DNA of 64,000 nucleotides from Kalymmatonema hyalinum WJT4-NPBG1 (GTDB taxonomy: Bacteria; Cyanobacteriota; Cyanobacteriia; Cyanobacteriales; Nostocaceae), in contig JAHHIB010000041.1 of NCBI GenBank assembly GCA_019359075.1, positions 1 through 64,000 of the forward strand, written 5' to 3'. Within the stretch, counting starts at the first letter, position 1. Every line of letters begins with the position of its first letter. Below, piece by piece: positions 35,045 through 43,502 of the stretch. The translations under genes were made by a program, and so were the position numbers. Under the pieces are notes generated by a model that saw only the letters and a program-made list of their open reading frames with translations, made no database searches and was not told the DNA's origin.

Positions 35045-35184
35045 ATCTATCCTTTGTAAGGTTTTTGCATAATTTTAGCTCTTCCTGAAGTCTTAACTCA
35101 CTGATGTTGGTAATACAGCAAGCCTCAGTGCTGCTAAATTATGAAGGGTGGCTAATAGCCTTTGGAACAAATATTCAATGATCT

Positions 35185-35757
35185 ATGGAATTGCAACTGC
35201 CCAATATTACAACAAAACGGCTGTTATTAAGACTAGGAACTCAGGAGGATATCTCGGCAATACTGAATTTTTATACGGAAAACAAAACATATCTCACTCC
35301 ATTCTCTCCTCCTTGGTCTGATAACTTCTTCACTCAAGAGTATTGGCAAAATCAGTTAGGAAATAACTATTTAGAATTTATTAACGATCTATCATTAAGA
35401 TTATTTATTTTTTCTAAAAATAAACAAGAAATAATTATTGGATTTATCAACTTTTCTAATTTTGTCAGAAGAGCCGCTCAGTACTGTAATGTAGGATACA
35501 GTCTTGCAGAAGCTGAACAAGGAAAAGGTTATATGACAGAAGCACTGCAAGCAGCTGTTCACTATGTATTTCAAGAATTAAACATGCACCGAATCATGGC
35601 AAATTATATACCTCACAACCAGCGCAGCGGCAATGTACTGAAAAGGTTAGGATTTGTCGTGGAAGGGTATGCCAGGGACTATCTATTCATTAATGGAAAA
35701 TGGCAAGACCACATCCTTACAAGTATCACAAATCCTAACTGGCAGACAAACCCGTAA
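35185..35757 (+). CDS. GNAT family N-acetyltransferase (RimJ/RimL-like)
   Basis: 190 residues with the RimJ/RimL pattern: TKRLLLRLGTQEDISAILNF at the start, the acetyl-CoA loop region VGYSLAEAEQGKGYMTEALQAAVHYVFQELNMHRIMANYIPHNQRSGNVLKRLGF (Q/RxxGxG/A type motif QGKGYM), and the end GYARDYLFINGKWQDHILTS. Related enzymes acetylate ribosomal protein N-termini or other amines; the target here is unknown. It lies 81 bp upstream of selO on the same strand and could share its transcript. Confidence 0.9.
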   Translation: MELQLPNITTKRLLLRLGTQEDISAILNFYTENKTYLTPFSPPWSDNFFTQEYWQNQLGNNYLEFINDLSLRLFIFSKNKQEIIIGFINFSNFVRRAAQYCNVGYSLAEAEQGKGYMTEALQAAVHYVFQELNMHRIMANYIPHNQRSGNVLKRLGFVVEGYARDYLFINGKWQDHILTSITNPNWQTNP

Positions 35758-35838
35758 ACTTTTAGACATCCAATTCAAGGATTGAAATCGCAACAGGACT
35801 AAACTCTACAACAATTTTGGATAACTCGGATAAAAGTA

Positions 35839-37296
35839 ATGACTTTGGCTGAAACTGTAAACAACACGAATTCTACCAATCCTTTTCTCAATCTCAACTA
35901 CGAAAGAGCTATTGAATCTCTAGGTGACGAGTACTACGATGAAGTTGCCGCAGCAGAATTTTCTCAACATATCCTACGCTGGCGCAACGATGCACTTCTA
36001 CCTCGTCTAGGACTCGATCCGCAATTAGTAAAAGACGAAGACTTTATCTGTGCCTTTGGCAAATTTGAGGGACGAAAACCGCTTTTGGCGCTACGTTACC
36101 ACGGTTATCAATTTGGTGAATATAATCCTTTTTTAGGTGATGGTAGGGGATTTCTCTACGGGCAAGTACGTGGTACTGATGGTGAACTGTACGACTTGGG
36201 CACCAAAGGTTCCGGTAAAACTCCTTACTCGCGTGGTGGCGATGGTATGCTGACACTCAAGGGCGGAGTACGGGAAGTTCTGGCTGCGGAAATGTTACAC
36301 CATTTGGGTGTACGTACTTCACGCTGTTTCAGCATGATTGAAACAGGGTTATCGCTTTGGCGAGGCGATGAACCTTCTCCCACCCGTTCCTCGGTGATTG
36401 TCAGGATGGGGCGATCGCACATTCGATTTGGCACTTTTGAACGGCTGCACTATTTACGACGTCCGGATTTGACCCAAAAGCTATTAGACCATGTCATCGA
36501 GCAGTATTATCCACATCTGATCAGCGAAGAAGATAAGTACGCTCTATTTTATGCAGATTTAGTCAAACGGACAGCAGAACTGGTAGCGCAGTGGATGGCA
36601 GCTGGTTTCTGTCATGCAGTGCTAAACACAGACAATATGTCAATTACTGGCGAGAGTTTTGACTACGGTCCCTACGCGTTCATTCCCAGTTACGACCCCT
36701 ACTTTACCGCTGCTTACTTCGATTATTATGGGCGGTATTCTTATACTCATCAACCGAGTATTTGTAAGTGGAACTTAGAAATACTTCAGGAGGCACTCAA
36801 AGCTGTTATTAAGCAAGCTGATATGCAGGCTGGATTAGCGAGATTTGATGAGCATTATCAGAACGAATACCGTTCTATGATGTTGAAGAAGTTGGGTTTT
36901 GAGCAGTTGTCACATCCAGAAGTTGATGAACTATTAAACCTAACGATTCAATTTTTGCTAAATAGCAAAGTTGGTTATCACGAGTTCTTTTACGAGATGG
37001 CTCGCACCTTTTCATTGAAATGGCGAGATGAACCAGGCTTGATTATGGCAGATTCAGATATTGTACCAGCATCAGGGGCATCAGAAATTTTTGATAATTG
37101 GTGTATCTTGTACCATAAGATGTTAAATAATTTTGACCCTGAGCAAACAAACATCATTGCCCAAACTCTAGCTCGTTACAATCCCAAAAGTGTGATACTC
37201 AGACCAGTCATTGAATCAATTTGGGAACCAATTGCTCAAGAAGATAATTGGCAACCTTTTTATGAGTTCATTCAGCGCATTCAGTCTGGAAGTTAG
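35839..37296 (+). CDS. selO: SelO/YdiU family protein adenylyltransferase
   Basis: 485 residues of the SelO pseudokinase fold, which AMPylates proteins in redox stress responses. Visible blocks are [89 protein letters not shown] and [27 protein letters not shown], the last containing the flipped catalytic loop and metal-binding Asp. No C-terminal selenocysteine/Cys signature is seen; the protein ends ..FIQRIQSGS, as in other short bacterial forms. A very strong hairpin terminator follows. Confidence 0.93.
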   Translation: MTLAETVNNTNSTNPFLNLNYERAIESLGDEYYDEVAAAEFSQHILRWRNDALLPRLGLDPQLVKDEDFICAFGKFEGRKPLLALRYHGYQFGEYNPFLGDGRGFLYGQVRGTDGELYDLGTKGSGKTPYSRGGDGMLTLKGGVREVLAAEMLHHLGVRTSRCFSMIETGLSLWRGDEPSPTRSSVIVRMGRSHIRFGTFERLHYLRRPDLTQKLLDHVIEQYYPHLISEEDKYALFYADLVKRTAELVAQWMAAGFCHAVLNTDNMSITGESFDYGPYAFIPSYDPYFTAAYFDYYGRYSYTHQPSICKWNLEILQEALKAVIKQADMQAGLARFDEHYQNEYRSMMLKKLGFEQLSHPEVDELLNLTIQFLLNSKVGYHEFFYEMARTFSLKWRDEPGLIMADSDIVPASGASEIFDNWCILYHKMLNNFDPEQTNIIAQTLARYNPKSVILRPVIESIWEPIAQEDNWQPFYEFIQRIQSGS

Positions 37297-37332
37297 CGAG
37301 ATGAACTGTTTGCAGACCAATTGGCGCTTATC

Positions 37333-37378
37333 AAATAAGTAGGGTGCGTTAACGTAGTGGAACGCACCCTACTTATTT
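37333..37378. terminator. Very stable hairpin after selO
   Basis: Perfect 18-bp arms: AAATAAGTAGGGTGCGTT (37333-37350) and its complement (37361-37378), loop of 10 bases. The A/T-rich stem base supplies the U-tract in either direction. Its GGGTGCGTT/AACGCACCC core is a common cyanobacterial intergenic repeat, so it may be both repeat and terminator. Confidence 0.75.
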
Positions 37379-38037
37379 AAGACGTTACAGTGCTTAATAG
37401 TGTTGTATCGCCAAAATGCCCTTACTCTGGAATAGTGGAAGCAACGTGGGTACACAAACAAAGCTTGTGTGCGCAGCCTCTAAACCCTAAGAACCCCACC
37501 CCGGTGAAGCGCAGCTTTGGGATATCTCCTGCGGAGACGCTACGCGTATGCCTGCGGCACGCTTTGCGCTTACGCCTGACGCCACTCCCCAAGGACGGAG
37601 GGAACCTCCGCACGGGGGTGGCTCCGGAGGGAAACCAACGCCAGTCACCTGGGCGTGGGAAACCCTTTCGGCAGAGCCGGCACGAGGGAAACCCTACCAA
37701 GAGCGCTGCCTCACTGCATGGCTAGCGCTCCTCCTGCAGCGCTGGCTCACCGTGCAAGGGTTCCCCCCGTTGAGGCGACTGGCGTGGTGGGGTGCAGTTA
37801 ACGTGGGAACCATAACTAATTAGCCGGACATCATATGATTCATTCTCACTTCTGAATACTAAATTCTTCTTCAAGATTTTATTTATATTCAATTCTTAAA
37901 TCTATATTAAACAATTCTTAAACAAACAAAATTATCATTTTAAATAAAAAAAATATCATATCTTTACAATCTGATTTCCTGAGATAAGATAATGTTTATC
38001 CTGTACTATTTTAACACCCTATAAAGTTTGGAAGAGA
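37379..38037. other. Repeat-filled region between selO and a methyltransferase gene
   Basis: About 660 bp with no gene. From about 37480 to 37790 it is a mosaic of G/C-rich palindromic repeats (for example CGGAGG-GAA-CCTCCG at 37596-37610), ending in the second copy of the 39-bp repeat at 37786-37824. The remaining 210 bp are A/T-rich and probably carry the methyltransferase promoter. ORFs on both strands across the repeats are repeat artefacts. Confidence 0.65.
37786..37824 (+). repeat. 39-bp dispersed repeat, copy 2
   Basis: 37 of 39 positions are the same as the copy at 20311-20349; the two differences are in the central GTGGGAACC. Same orientation and same preceding G/C-rich repeat context. 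Confidence 0.8.
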
Positions 38038-38682
38038 ATGGCACAAACAAAGGCGATTTGGAACCCTTCTGTGTTGGTTCATAAGCTTATTGGTAAGATT
38101 AAGTATTTTTTCTATCAACTTTCAGTAGGTCGGTTTCGCGGGTTTGATTTGTATCTCAATTCTCCTGATCGCGTAGTATTGGAAGATGAGATTATTCCTT
38201 ACTTTGTTTCTCGTTCTGAATATCACAAAATACTTTTTGTTGGGTGCGATTGGTACACTAAACCCTATAGAAAACTATTCCGAAACAACGAATACTGGAC
38301 AATAGAAATTGAGGAATGGAGAAAGAAATATGGTGCTGATAGACATATAGTTGATGGTCTTCAGAACTTAGGTCTTCATATCGAAAGTGGTTATTTTGAT
38401 GTCATTATTTGCAACGGGGTATTCGGACATGGACTTAATGTCAAGGAGGATATGGAAGAAGCATTGAACCAATGTTTTAATGCCCTGCGTGAAGGAGGTG
38501 TTTTAGTCTTTGGTTGGAATAATGTTCCTCAGTATGCACCTTTTCCTGTGACGATAGAGTGTGAAAATTTTAAAAAATTTAAACCCTATATCTTTGAGCC
38601 TTTATCCACTTCCGAATATTTAGTACCAAATACTGAATACAAGCACACATTTAATTTCTATAAAAAGCCAGTGGCAAGTTGA
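38038..38682 (+). CDS. SAM-dependent methyltransferase (class I, Methyltransf_11-like)
   Basis: 214 residues. After an N-terminal helical part (to about residue 60) it has the Rossmann-like core: motif I region KILFVGCDWYTKPYRKLF, the acidic loop WTIEIEEWRKKYGADRHIVDGLQNL, motif IV FDVIICNGVFGHGLN and the helix EDMEEALNQCFNALREGGVLVFGWNN. Motif I is GCD rather than G.G, so it is divergent. The substrate is unknown; related proteins sit in glycan or lipid modification loci. The base composition is more A/T-rich than neighbouring genes, a weak hint of transfer. Confidence 0.7.
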   Translation: MAQTKAIWNPSVLVHKLIGKIKYFFYQLSVGRFRGFDLYLNSPDRVVLEDEIIPYFVSRSEYHKILFVGCDWYTKPYRKLFRNNEYWTIEIEEWRKKYGADRHIVDGLQNLGLHIESGYFDVIICNGVFGHGLNVKEDMEEALNQCFNALREGGVLVFGWNNVPQYAPFPVTIECENFKKFKPYIFEPLSTSEYLVPNTEYKHTFNFYKKPVAS

Positions 38683-39117
38683 AATAAATGAGTTGCTATT
38701 TCCTGTAATATCATGTTCGGCTAATTACCCTTAATTCCCCAAAAACCCCACCCCGCCTTTGACTTACGTCACTCGCTTCGCTCAAATTCAAAATTCAAAA
38801 TTCACGCATTCAAAATTAATTAGTGGGAGCAAGGAAGCGCCACTATCTTGTTGACCACCAAATCTGCATCCGCATGCTGGGGGCTTGTACCCAGAATTAA
38901 TCAATTCAAAAAAAGATTCTTAATTTTTGTTCGCGTAGCGTGTCCGTAAGCGCAAAGCGCACACTTCGTGAACGCGCAGCGTGTCCGTAAGGACTCAGGA
39001 CACACTTTGAACTTTGAACTTTGAATTCAAAAAAGGTCAAAGTCTCCCCGAAGCGCTTGCGCTTCGGGGTTGGGGGTGGGGTCCTTTTTATCGTCAATTA
39101 AACAGACGTGATGCAAT
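38683..39117. other. Repeat-containing intergenic region
   Basis: No gene. It holds short repeats near 38760-38815 (AATTCAAAATTCA-type), a palindromic block at about 38932-39000 (two copies of GCGTGTCCGTAAG) and three AACTTTG heptamers at about 39006-39025. It lies between convergent genes and probably contains their terminators. Confidence 0.55.
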
Positions 39118-39936
39118 CTAAACATCTTTTGGTCGGTAGACTGCACCAAACGAGTGGTCAGAATTAACTTCAATCACTAAATCAACAAATGTAGGAGATT
39201 TGACCAACGGACTGATAAACAATTCTGGGTGCAGAGAATGCCAAAAATAATTGACAAATTCCTCCACCTCTTTTTCGCTCATTCCTGATTTGCCAGCAGC
39301 AATCATTTGGCGTTCCGCTTGTTTGCGCCATTCTAAGGAAAGGCGGTAATCTTTGGGATACAGCAAAATTAAGCTATCCAACTGCTCCCACAGTGGTAGA
39401 TAGTCGCTGAGTTTGCTATTCATCTCACGGGCAAACGCCTTATCCTCATCTGTGAGAATTGGCGGCGGTGGGGTGTCAAATGCAGCAGGGTCAATTGGTC
39501 GCACACCCACAAACCAACCTTCAAACAAGACAATATCCACATTCTCTACAATTTCCGGAGTCGTTCTATCACCAGCACCCCCGTGGAGAGATTTATCAAA
39601 GCGCGGAACTGCTACTGAGCTTTTACACTCGCGAATTTGGTTAAGTACAGTTAAACCCAGTTCTACATCGTGTGTTCCTGGGGGACCACGCCAAATGAAG
39701 CGCGGGTCTTTTTGTTTTAATGCCAAGCGCTCATTATACGTTTTATACAAGTCATCCAAAGATAGACTGAGGGTGTGGTATCCCAACTGCTTGAGAATTA
39801 AGCACAGATTGCTGCACAATGTCGTTTTGCCGGTGCCTTGTCCTCCTAAAATACCTTGTATAAAGGGACGCCCCAACTGTTGGCGATAAGATGCAACTTG
39901 TCTTGCCAAAGATAGCCACAAATCATTATTAGTCAT
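39118..39936 (-). CDS. glyK: D-glycerate 3-kinase (plant/cyanobacterial GLYK type)
   Basis: This kinase makes 3-phosphoglycerate from glycerate, the last step of the photorespiratory C2 cycle. The 272-residue P-loop protein has QGILGGQGTGKTTLCSNL (Walker A), LSLDDLYKTYNER, WRGPPGTHDVELG, VPRFDKSLHGGAGDR and the Walker B-like DIVLFEGWFVG, all typical of GLYK and distinct from the GlxK family. The start codon at 39936 lies inside an STRR tract (ATGACTAAT), so no normal Shine-Dalgarno is seen. It ends ..HSFGAVYRPKDV. No other photorespiratory gene is adjacent. Confidence 0.92.
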   Translation of the reverse strand: MTNNDLWLSLARQVASYRQQLGRPFIQGILGGQGTGKTTLCSNLCLILKQLGYHTLSLSLDDLYKTYNERLALKQKDPRFIWRGPPGTHDVELGLTVLNQIRECKSSVAVPRFDKSLHGGAGDRTTPEIVENVDIVLFEGWFVGVRPIDPAAFDTPPPPILTDEDKAFAREMNSKLSDYLPLWEQLDSLILLYPKDYRLSLEWRKQAERQMIAAGKSGMSEKEVEEFVNYFWHSLHPELFISPLVKSPTFVDLVIEVNSDHSFGAVYRPKDV

Positions 39937-39990
39937 TGGTCATTGGTCATTAGTCATTAGTCATTAGTCATTAGTCATTGGTCATTAGTC
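39930..39990. repeat. STRR heptamer tract overlapping the glyK start
   Basis: Eight or so near-perfect units of TTAGTCA/TTGGTCA with period 7. The glyK ATG is one of the repeat's CAT trinucleotides read on the minus strand. Downstream, 40007-40045 is another tandem block (CTGCTCCC units). Confidence 0.85.
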
Positions 39991-40058
39991 ACAAATTATT
40001 CTCCTGTGCTCCCCTGCTCCCCTGCTCCCCTGCTCCCCCTCATCTCCCTCATCTGTGT

Positions 40059-40391
40059 TCAAGAACCAAGCTTGAACGCTTCCAAAAACAAGCTGTAGGT
40101 TACACCAACTTTGAGGATATTGAGACATTCTACCCAAAGCGCTTGTCGCTCTCGTATGCTACGACCATAAAATATTCGGCTGCCGAATTCTGTCAACACC
40201 ACTAACGTCGCAGCGACAAAAATGTCCCATTCAGCAGTTTGTCCCGCTGTGGTAGCAACTGCGCTTCCGAGAAAAAAACCGAACAAAAAACTCATTATCA
40301 GAAGCGAAAACCGCCGCCAAGGATTAAAAAACCATACCCTTAAGCGCAACGCAATGGTGTTGAATAGGTTGTTTAGACGTGTGTTTTGCAT
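40059..40391 (-). CDS. Ycf20-like (DUF565) membrane protein
   Basis: About 110 residues from MQNTRLNNLFNTIALRLRVWF. The block NPWRRFSLLIMSFLFGFFLGSAVATTAGQTAEWD is the DUF565/Ycf20 signature, with two predicted membrane segments and FGSRIFYGR after them. Plastid Ycf20 has been linked to non-photochemical quenching in green algae; a function in cyanobacteria is not settled. The frame extends 5 codons further up (MEVPF), but the MQNTRL start matches the family. Confidence 0.82.
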   Translation of the reverse strand: MQNTRLNNLFNTIALRLRVWFFNPWRRFSLLIMSFLFGFFLGSAVATTAGQTAEWDIFVAATLVVLTEFGSRIFYGRSIRERQALWVECLNILKVGVTYSLFLEAFKLGS

Positions 40392-40406
40392 GAATGGGAC
40401 TTCCAA

Positions 40407-40782
40407 AATGATTAGGGGTGTGTGGGAGTTGGGGCGCTGCGCCCTGCGTTTGTACGTTGGAGGAACTCCCCTACCCGATTTGAAGCCAAAGTCAAGAAAT
40501 CATGATATATCCCTACATAGAGGATATCTGGTCTAGCGTAAGCTTGCTTAAATAGTATTGTGGCTATCTTTCGGATTTTCAGCAACAATACAAAATATAT
40601 ACTTTTCTTCATTAAGAGCAGCAGCATTGCTGTTTTGCTCAAAGAGCTATACATGATATATTTCACCCACTAGCTCCCAAAGAGCCTTTGGTGGACAACT
40701 TTCTTTTGGTTGCTCTTACCAAAACAAAGCTGCGACTTGGTCTAGCCCAAACAATAAATACTTATTAGTAATATATATTACC
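40407..40782. other. Intergenic region without recognised genes
   Basis: About 380 bp separating the divergent Ycf20-like and lipoprotein genes. ORFs such as 40412-40666 (minus) have no family features. No clear hairpin or known box was found. Confidence 0.5.
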
Positions 40783-41391
40783 ATGACACCGCCAGTGTAT
40801 GAACACACTGTTCTGGTAGCTTATTCATTGGGACTGCTTTTTCTACCAATGGGATGCCGTCAGACGAGTGTATCCTTTGACTCAACAGAACTAGAAACAT
40901 CTTCTCTACCGCCTGCTCAGACACATCAGGAACAGAGTACGGCGTCATCTGTCTCGACTGTCTCCAATTCAATGCCCACACCAAAAAGTCAACCAGTAGA
41001 AAGCAGCAGTGGGGACAACAATAGCGTTATCACATATCGTCAGGGTTCAGGTGGGAAAGCTGTGAATCAAGGAACTTTACGGATGAGCAACCAAACCAAT
41101 CAACCCGTGCGCCTTGCCTTACTGTCGCGGCGCTCTTTAGGCAAAGGTTCCTCTGGACAAATTAAAGATGCCGTCCCAGCACATTGGGATTTTGCTCCTA
41201 AAGAAGGTAATGACAAGGGGCTGATTCTAGCTTTGCCTAATGGTAAGCTAGAACTGGAGAAGGGAGATATTTTAGTTGCCTTTGCACAGGATGGTTCCCG
41301 CCGCTACTGGGGTCCATATGTTGTTGGGGAAACTTCCTCTCCAAGTTGGAATTCCCAAAACAAAGAATGGCAACTCATCCTTAGTCATTAG
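40783..41391 (+). CDS. Hypothetical lipoprotein (202 aa)
   Basis: The N-terminus has a membrane-type stretch VLVAYSLGLLFLPMGC followed by RQTS, a lipobox-like site (LPMGC) that predicts a lipid-anchored Cys. A low-complexity Ser/Thr/Gln/Pro linker (about residues 30-85) leads to a folded C-terminal domain with NQGTLRMSNQTNQPVRLALLSRR, HWDFAPKEG and KLELEKGDILVAFAQDGSRRYWGPYVVGE. I do not recognise the family. The start is the ATG at 40783. It is followed by an STRR spacer and the glycosyltransferase gene on the same strand. Confidence 0.7.
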   Translation: MTPPVYEHTVLVAYSLGLLFLPMGCRQTSVSFDSTELETSSLPPAQTHQEQSTASSVSTVSNSMPTPKSQPVESSSGDNNSVITYRQGSGGKAVNQGTLRMSNQTNQPVRLALLSRRSLGKGSSGQIKDAVPAHWDFAPKEGNDKGLILALPNGKLELEKGDILVAFAQDGSRRYWGPYVVGETSSPSWNSQNKEWQLILSH

Positions 41392-41624
41392 TTCTTAGTC
41401 ATTAGTCATCGTTCTTTGGGCGACATACCCCACCTGAGCGCGTTCGCGCAGCGTCACGAAGTGAAGCAAGGTGGGGAGGGATAGTTGCTTTACAGTCTTT
41501 AGTGCCTGATTTGGAACAGCAGGAACCAAGAAGCTCAGCTAAAGTCATCTTGATTAATTTAGTATTGAGACTATTGACTTTTGTAGTCTTGACTAAGAAA
41601 TCGTAACTAGTCACTAATAACTAA

Positions 41625-41650
41625 TGACTAATGACTAATGACTAATGACT
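41625..41650 (+). repeat. STRR heptamer tract overlapping the glycosyltransferase start
   Basis: Units of ATGACTA with period 7 put ATG codons at 41631, 41638 and 41645, in three different frames; the last starts the gene. Similar units (TTAGTCATTAG) occur at 41388-41407. Confidence 0.85.
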
Positions 41651-43498
41651 AATCGCGCTTTTGACCGATGGTTTAACAATATAAGCAAGCGTCCAGCCCT
41701 CGCTGTGACTCTGTCGATTTTATGGTTAGTTTTGATAGGTGGGGTTGCTTTCTTTTGGCATTTGGGCAGTCTCGGCTTAATTGATGAGACAGAGCCACTA
41801 TTTGCCGAAGCCTCGCGCCAAATGTTAGTTACAGGTGATTGGATCACTCCGTTCTTCAATGGCGAAACTCGTTTCGATAAACCTGCTTTAATTTACTGGT
41901 GCCAGGCGATCGCCTACTCAATTTTTGGAGTCAATGAATGGGCGGTCCGTTTGCCTTCGGCGCTTGCTGCACTTGGATTGATAAGTTTGGCATTATACAC
42001 TATACAGTGGTATTTGGCAAGAGAAGATTACCTTGAGCAAAAAGTTCGCCCGACTCGACGCTGGTTAACCGCTGCTTTGGGAGCAGCTATCATGGCACTC
42101 AATCCAGAAATGATTGTCTGGGGGAGAGCGGGTGTTTCGGATATGCTGCTCGTTGGGTGCATGGACTCAGCGTTGTTGTGCTTTTTTCTCGGGTATGCCC
42201 AACCCTCAAAATCAGAAGTGAAAGCACGGTGGTATTTAGCTTTTTATATCCTCATTGCTGGTGCGATTTTAACCAAAGGACCAGTGGGAATTGTCTTACC
42301 TGGGCTGATTATCGGCATATTTTTGCTTTATATGGGAAACGCAAAAGAAGTTTTGCGGGAAATGCGTCCCCTGACAGGTTTGCTCATTACCCTATGCTTA
42401 TCATTACCTTGGTATGTGTTGGTTATTTGGCGCAATGGCGAAAATTATATTAACTCGTTTTTTGGGTATCACAATGTTGAACGATTTACAAGCGTAGTTA
42501 ATCGCCACTCAGCCCCTTGGTATTTTTACTTTATTATTGTGTTGCTAGGTTTTGCACCATACTCGGTATACTTGCCTTTGGCAATGGCAAGGCTCAAATT
42601 TTGGCAGCGAAACTACTGGCGATCGCAAGAACGATCTAGCCAACTTGGTTTATTTGCCTTTTTCTGGTTTATTACTATCTTTGGCTTTTTCACCATTGCT
42701 GTAACCAAACTCCCAAGCTACGTATTGCCCTTAATGCCAGCAGCAGCTATTTTGGTAGCACTGCTGTGGAGCGACATCATTAAAGACAAGCGGAGCTTCT
42801 CCTTTGGAGACGCTAGCGCGAACGCTGACACGGCGACATTTCCTCTCTCCGCGTCACCGCGTCTCATAGTCTCCGCGTCTTCCCGAACTCCCCTCCTCAT
42901 AACAGGCTGGGTGAATGTAGCGTTGTTATCAGCACTGGCAGTGGCAATGTTTTACGTTCCTCAGTTAATAAAAGATCCGGCTGCACCCAACTTCCACAAA
43001 TTGTTTGAACAGTCAGGTTTAACTGTATTGGGAGGTGTGATTTGGCTGCTTTGTGCTGTTGTGCTGGCGGCACTACTTGTGCGTCGTCGTTACCAGCCTG
43101 TGTTAATGGTGAATGTGTTGGGGTTTGCGGCGTTTATGGTTTTTGTCCTCACACCTTGTTTGTTTTTGATCGATCAGGAACGCCAGCTACCTTTACGGCA
43201 ATTGTCTGCGATCGCCGTGCAAGCACAAAAACCCAGTGAAGAACTGGTTATGGTGGGCTTCAAAAAGCCTACAGTAGTTTTTTATACCCGTCGTACGGTT
43301 AAGTACGTGAAAGTGTCTTCGGTTGCTGCACAATATATTCAAGACAAAGCTGCAAAGAAAGCACAGCCTGCCTCAGTGCTAGTTCTTGCTCAGCCGAAAA
43401 AGTTTCCTGAAATGGGCTTAAAGCGTACAGATTACGAAAATTTAGGCACCAGTGGTGCTTATGAATTGATTCGAGTTCCTTTTAAAAATCAGTCATGA
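41645..43498 (+). CDS. ArnT-like membrane glycosyltransferase (GT39/GT83 family)
   Basis: 617 residues with about 11 membrane segments. The periplasmic loop after the first segment carries LIDETEPLFAEASRQMLVTGDWITPFFNGETRFDKPALIYW, with the acidic DE pair typical of dolichyl/undecaprenyl-phosphate-dependent transferases of the ArnT/PMT superfamily. It probably moves a sugar from a polyprenyl phosphate to a lipid or protein outside the membrane; donor and acceptor are unknown. Residues about 383-417 (RSFSFGDASANADTATFPLS.., at 42791-42895) are encoded by palindromic repeat DNA inserted in frame in a cytosolic/periplasmic loop. The ATG lies in an STRR tract with no obvious Shine-Dalgarno. Confidence 0.87.
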   Translation: MTNRAFDRWFNNISKRPALAVTLSILWLVLIGGVAFFWHLGSLGLIDETEPLFAEASRQMLVTGDWITPFFNGETRFDKPALIYWCQAIAYSIFGVNEWAVRLPSALAALGLISLALYTIQWYLAREDYLEQKVRPTRRWLTAALGAAIMALNPEMIVWGRAGVSDMLLVGCMDSALLCFFLGYAQPSKSEVKARWYLAFYILIAGAILTKGPVGIVLPGLIIGIFLLYMGNAKEVLREMRPLTGLLITLCLSLPWYVLVIWRNGENYINSFFGYHNVERFTSVVNRHSAPWYFYFIIVLLGFAPYSVYLPLAMARLKFWQRNYWRSQERSSQLGLFAFFWFITIFGFFTIAVTKLPSYVLPLMPAAAILVALLWSDIIKDKRSFSFGDASANADTATFPLSASPRLIVSASSRTPLLITGWVNVALLSALAVAMFYVPQLIKDPAAPNFHKLFEQSGLTVLGGVIWLLCAVVLAALLVRRRYQPVLMVNVLGFAAFMVFVLTPCLFLIDQERQLPLRQLSAIAVQAQKPSEELVMVGFKKPTVVFYTRRTVKYVKVSSVAAQYIQDKAAKKAQPASVLVLAQPKKFPEMGLKRTDYENLGTSGAYELIRVPFKNQS

Positions 43499-43502
43499 GC
43501 CA

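Noticed and set aside
37390-37823. ORFs on both strands over the region after selO (for example 37390-37725 and 37422-37700)
   Set aside because: They run through G/C-rich palindromic repeats and have Pro/Arg/Gly-biased composition; no conserved domain.
39930-39990. Possible CRISPR-like array
   Set aside because: The period is 7 bases with no spacers; these are STRR heptamers. No cas gene is in the window.
43042-43239. Cys-rich plus-strand ORF within the glycosyltransferase gene
   Set aside because: It is an out-of-frame shadow of a hydrophobic membrane-coding stretch.
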